Shown one piece after another: positions 61,501-64,000 of a stretch of DNA of 64,000 nucleotides; position 1 is the stretch's first letter, and every line of letters begins with the position of its first letter. A program made the translations under genes and the position numbers. This DNA comes from Selaginella tamariscina (Eukaryota > Streptophyta > Lycopodiopsida > Selaginellales > Selaginellaceae), in NCBI GenBank assembly GCA_003024785.1, contig PUQB01000259.1:163592-227591 (forward strand), read 5' to 3'. Under the pieces are notes generated by a model. It did not search any database. It was not told where the DNA came from and saw only the letters and a program-made list of their open reading frames with translations.

Positions 61501-61694
61501 TTGCTCCAATGCGCTTCCCATTTATCTTAAAATATGGCCAAGTTGATTCCAGAATCCCCCTGCCCATCTCTTCTCCTGCTCTTGTCTTTAATGTCACCTC
61601 AATTCCACATCTGAATACAAAAATGATTAGTTCAAGTATCCGAGTATAACAGATTTTATTTTAATTCTTACCCAGAATTTGACGACGACTCCAT
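58599..61694 (-). pseudogene. ParB-like plus methyltransferase-like protein gene, copy II (four exons)
   Basis: Coding exons are 61694-61672, 61610-60300, 60236-59395 and 59341-58599, with introns of 61, 63 and 53 bp, about 970 codons in all. Exon 1-2 join: MESSSNSG then CGIEVTLKTRAG. Exon 2 carries the start of the ParB-like fold (NYRPLNQERVAELMEKM at about 60790, then VPHNAVLCPYYERRK). The GxHxxxA box follows at about 60570-60610, after a one-base loss. Exon 3 is a clean 280-codon frame. The exon 3-4 join (YIEG/IYFLILAHVTDTFAFAFA) keeps frame and yields a hydrophobic strand as expected in a Rossmann methyltransferase. Exon 4 has VFDYCTRGSVLKE and FAVEKD. Indels in exons 2 and 4 interrupt the frame. 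Catalytic activity cannot be assumed. Confidence 0.62.
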
Positions 61695-62030
61695 ACTAAT
61701 GACTCGATCTCCTTGTTTGATCAAATCGTCCTTCTGCAAAATAATACACTATAATATAAATTATATAAAAACGCACACACACTTGTATAAACCCGAATAT
61801 ACAAAAATAATACACAGAGAGAAGTAGACGTAATTAACTGTCCGAAGCTCACATTTGTGTTAGTGCAAAAGAAAGATAACATTTCGTTTTAGAACCACCA
61901 CAAATGTGAGCTCTGGACAGTTTTACATAGATTCCTAGCTTTTACTCGAAATATTATGATAAGATGATAAAAGTAAATAAAATGAGATATGCAACTTATA
62001 TATACTAATACACATATATATTCACATGGA

Positions 62031-63605
62031 AGGTGCGGCGGGATTAATCTCGCCACCCCTTCAATGCCTCCTGAAAGAGTGGGCGGGATTAATCTCGCCA
62101 CCTTTCTGGAGGCCTTGAACGGGAGTGCGGAATTAATCTTGCCACCCTTCTCGGTCTCAGAGAGAACTGGGCAGGATTTATTTCTCACACCCCTTCAGTG
62201 ACTCCAGAAAGGAGGCGGGATTAATCTCGCCCACCATGTAAGGATGGTTAAATGAATTTCCCACCCTTCCCAATTCTCCCATTGGTATGTTGAAAACCTT
62301 CTACGTCTCAGACAGAAACGTTTGGGATTGGTCCGACTCACCAATGGAGAAAAAAGGAAGGGTGGCGGATTCATTCCTCCAACAGGCATTGAAGACTCGG
62401 CGGGATTAATCCCGCCGCCAGGGCCTTCACTCGGTCCCTATGCGGCGGGATTAATCCCGCCGGACGCCAATTCCCTGCGCGGAATCGGGCGGGATTAATC
62501 CCGCCGCCTAGGCACTTCAGGCAGGCCAATGGCGGCGGGATAAATCCCGCCCGATTCCGCGCAGGGAATTGGCGTCCGGCGGGATTAATCCCGCCTCCCA
62601 GGCCCTTCACTCGGGCCTTAGTCGGCGGGATTAATCCCGCCGAACGCCAATGCCCTGTGCGAAATCTTGCGGGATTAATCCCGCCGCCTAGGCCCTTCAG
62701 GCAGGCCAATGGCGGCGGGATAAATCCCGCCCGATTCCGCGCAGGGCATGCGTACGCGGCGGGATTAATCCCGCCCACCATGTAAGGGATGGTGAAATTA
62801 ATCCCACCACCCTTCTCAGTTCCCTCCATTGGTATTTTGTAAACCTTCTCCGTCTCAGACAGAGTTAGTCGGGATTGATTCAACATACCAATGGAGGAAA
62901 AAAAGAAGGTGGCGGGATTAATCCCGCCACCGGGTAATGAAGGTTCGGAGAGACTAATCCCGCCGCCCTCTCGTAAATCATGCGCTCACACATATATATT
63001 GGCTGCGGCATTTTGAACAGGGATGGGTGGGGGCGGGATTAATCCCGCCGCTTATATCCTGCGGAAGTGCCTGAGCGGCGGGATTAATCCCGCCGCCCTC
63101 CGCGAAGGGCATGAGCGTGGGGCCGGATTAATCCCGCCGTTCATGTCCTGCGTGAATTCCCTGGGCGGCGGGATTAATCCCGCCGCCTTAGCGCAGGACA
63201 TGTCATGCAGGCTCTTCGGTTAGCCTTCCGTGCAGGATCTTTCATGCAGGCTCTTCGGTTAGCCTCATGAGCGGCGGGATTAATCCCGCCGCCCATCCCT
63301 GTAAATGCCCTGCGCGGAATCCGGCGGGATTAATCCCGCCCATTAGGGCCTTCACACAGGCCATTGCCGGCGAGATAAATCCCGCCGCATTCCGCGCAGG
63401 GCATGGGTGAGCGGCGGGATTAATCCCGCCGAGGCCCCTCACAGGCCATGGGCGGCGGGATTAATCCCGCCGCTCTTCGGTTTGTCGTAGAGCGGCGGGA
63501 TTAATCCCGCCGCCCATAGCCTGCGTGAAGGGCCTCGGCGGCGGGATTAATCCCGCCGCCAGGCCAACCATATAGCGGCGGGATTAATCCCGCCGCTCGA
63601 GGCTT
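62031..63605. repeat. Palindrome array A of copy II
   Basis: The same GGCGGGATTAATCCCGCC units and spacers as 41483-43005, with about 50 bp net length difference. It has more perfect units at 62400-62780 and a rearranged stretch at 63185-63270 in which GCAGGCTCTTCGGTTAGCC is duplicated. Array units therefore turn over while gene sequence stays nearly constant. Confidence 0.9.
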
Positions 63606-64000
63606 AGCGTGTGCGAGAGATAAAATTAATAAATAAAAAAATTATACAGATAAAAACACACATATATATATGTGTGTGTGTATATATATATATTATATAT
63701 GTATGTATGTATGTATAGGAGTGTACGTGTGTGTGCAAGAGATAGATAAATAAATAAAATTATACAGTACTGGTACACATAATATATGTGTGTACATAGG
63801 TATATATATGTGTGTATATGTATATCGTGTGTATGCGTGTGAGCGAAACAAATAAAATCATACAGATAAACAAACACACACACACACATATATATACACA
63901 GGAGTGTGCGTGTGTGTGCGAAAGATAAAACTAATAAATAAATAAAATTATACAGATAAACACACACATATATATGTGTGTATATAGATATAATCCATAG
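63606..64000. repeat. Minisatellite field of copy II, cut by the window end
   Basis: Homologous to 43006-43345: (TG)n, (TA)n, GTATGTATGTATGTATAGGAG and AAATAAAATTATACAG blocks in the same order, with variable tract lengths. Confidence 0.85.

Larger units (their letters stand above)
56879..64000 (+). mobile_element. Large TIR transposon, copy II (right part outside the window)
   Basis: Collinear with 36363 to about 43345 over the whole visible length, starting at the terminal ATGCACG. Differences are mostly one- or few-base indels plus small array-unit changes. The copy is cut by the window end inside the minisatellite field. If intact, the offset of about 20.5 kb places its DUF7869 gene near 67.9 kb and its right TIR near 71.5 kb. 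Confidence 0.85.

Overview
The window is nuclear DNA of a land plant. It carries plant-type (TTTAGGG)n tracts, short GT-AG introns in AT-rich DNA, a plant armadillo-repeat gene, plant Ty1/copia and Ty3/gypsy retroelements and many (TA)n, (CA)n and (CT)n microsatellites. The lineage cannot be fixed from sequence alone. Ordinary genes are sparse and most of the window is mobile or decayed DNA.

Layout. 1-5.7 kb: repeat-rich DNA with LTR-like fragments in opposite orientations, a dead copy of a DUF7869-type transposase gene, and a small LTR element (2248-3700) nested in that dead copy with a perfect CTATT target duplication. 5.7-24 kb: AT-rich DNA holding a small secreted Cys-rich peptide ORF (7.6 kb), a decayed carboxylesterase gene (10-11.2 kb), a three-exon ARM-repeat gene (12.3-13.9 kb), a second secreted Cys-rich peptide gene with a broken direct duplicate (15.6 and 20.7 kb), and between those two a Crinkler/RHS-like NTPase-nuclease gene (17.9-19.85 kb, minus). 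24.2-28.5 kb: a decayed Copia element, minus strand. 28.9-36.4 kb: a Gypsy element with a clear 5' LTR, primer-binding site and gag-pol, cut off at 36363.

36363-51010 looks like one large DNA transposon of about 14.6 kb. Its ends are 27-bp terminal inverted repeats with 25 of 27 bases matching. On the minus strand of the left half it carries an FCP1-like HAD phosphatase gene and a four-exon gene with a ParB-like domain followed by a degenerate DNA-methyltransferase-like region. On the plus strand of the right half it carries a DDE/DUF7869-type transposase gene. In the middle are two arrays of the 18-bp palindrome GGCGGGATTAATCCCGCC (about 30 and 16 units, about 44 bp apart), each just upstream of one of the two divergent genes, separated by microsatellites, telomere-like repeats and a MITE-like hairpin. 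A second copy starts at exactly the same terminal base at 56879 and is still collinear when the window ends, so its transposase gene is predicted just outside at about 67.9 kb.

The proposed system is a transposase plus ParB/methylase-like protein plus phosphatase, with palindromic operator-like arrays, in one TIR-bounded plant element. The two copies differ by many single-base indels that break reading frames, which means either decay or poor assembly polishing.
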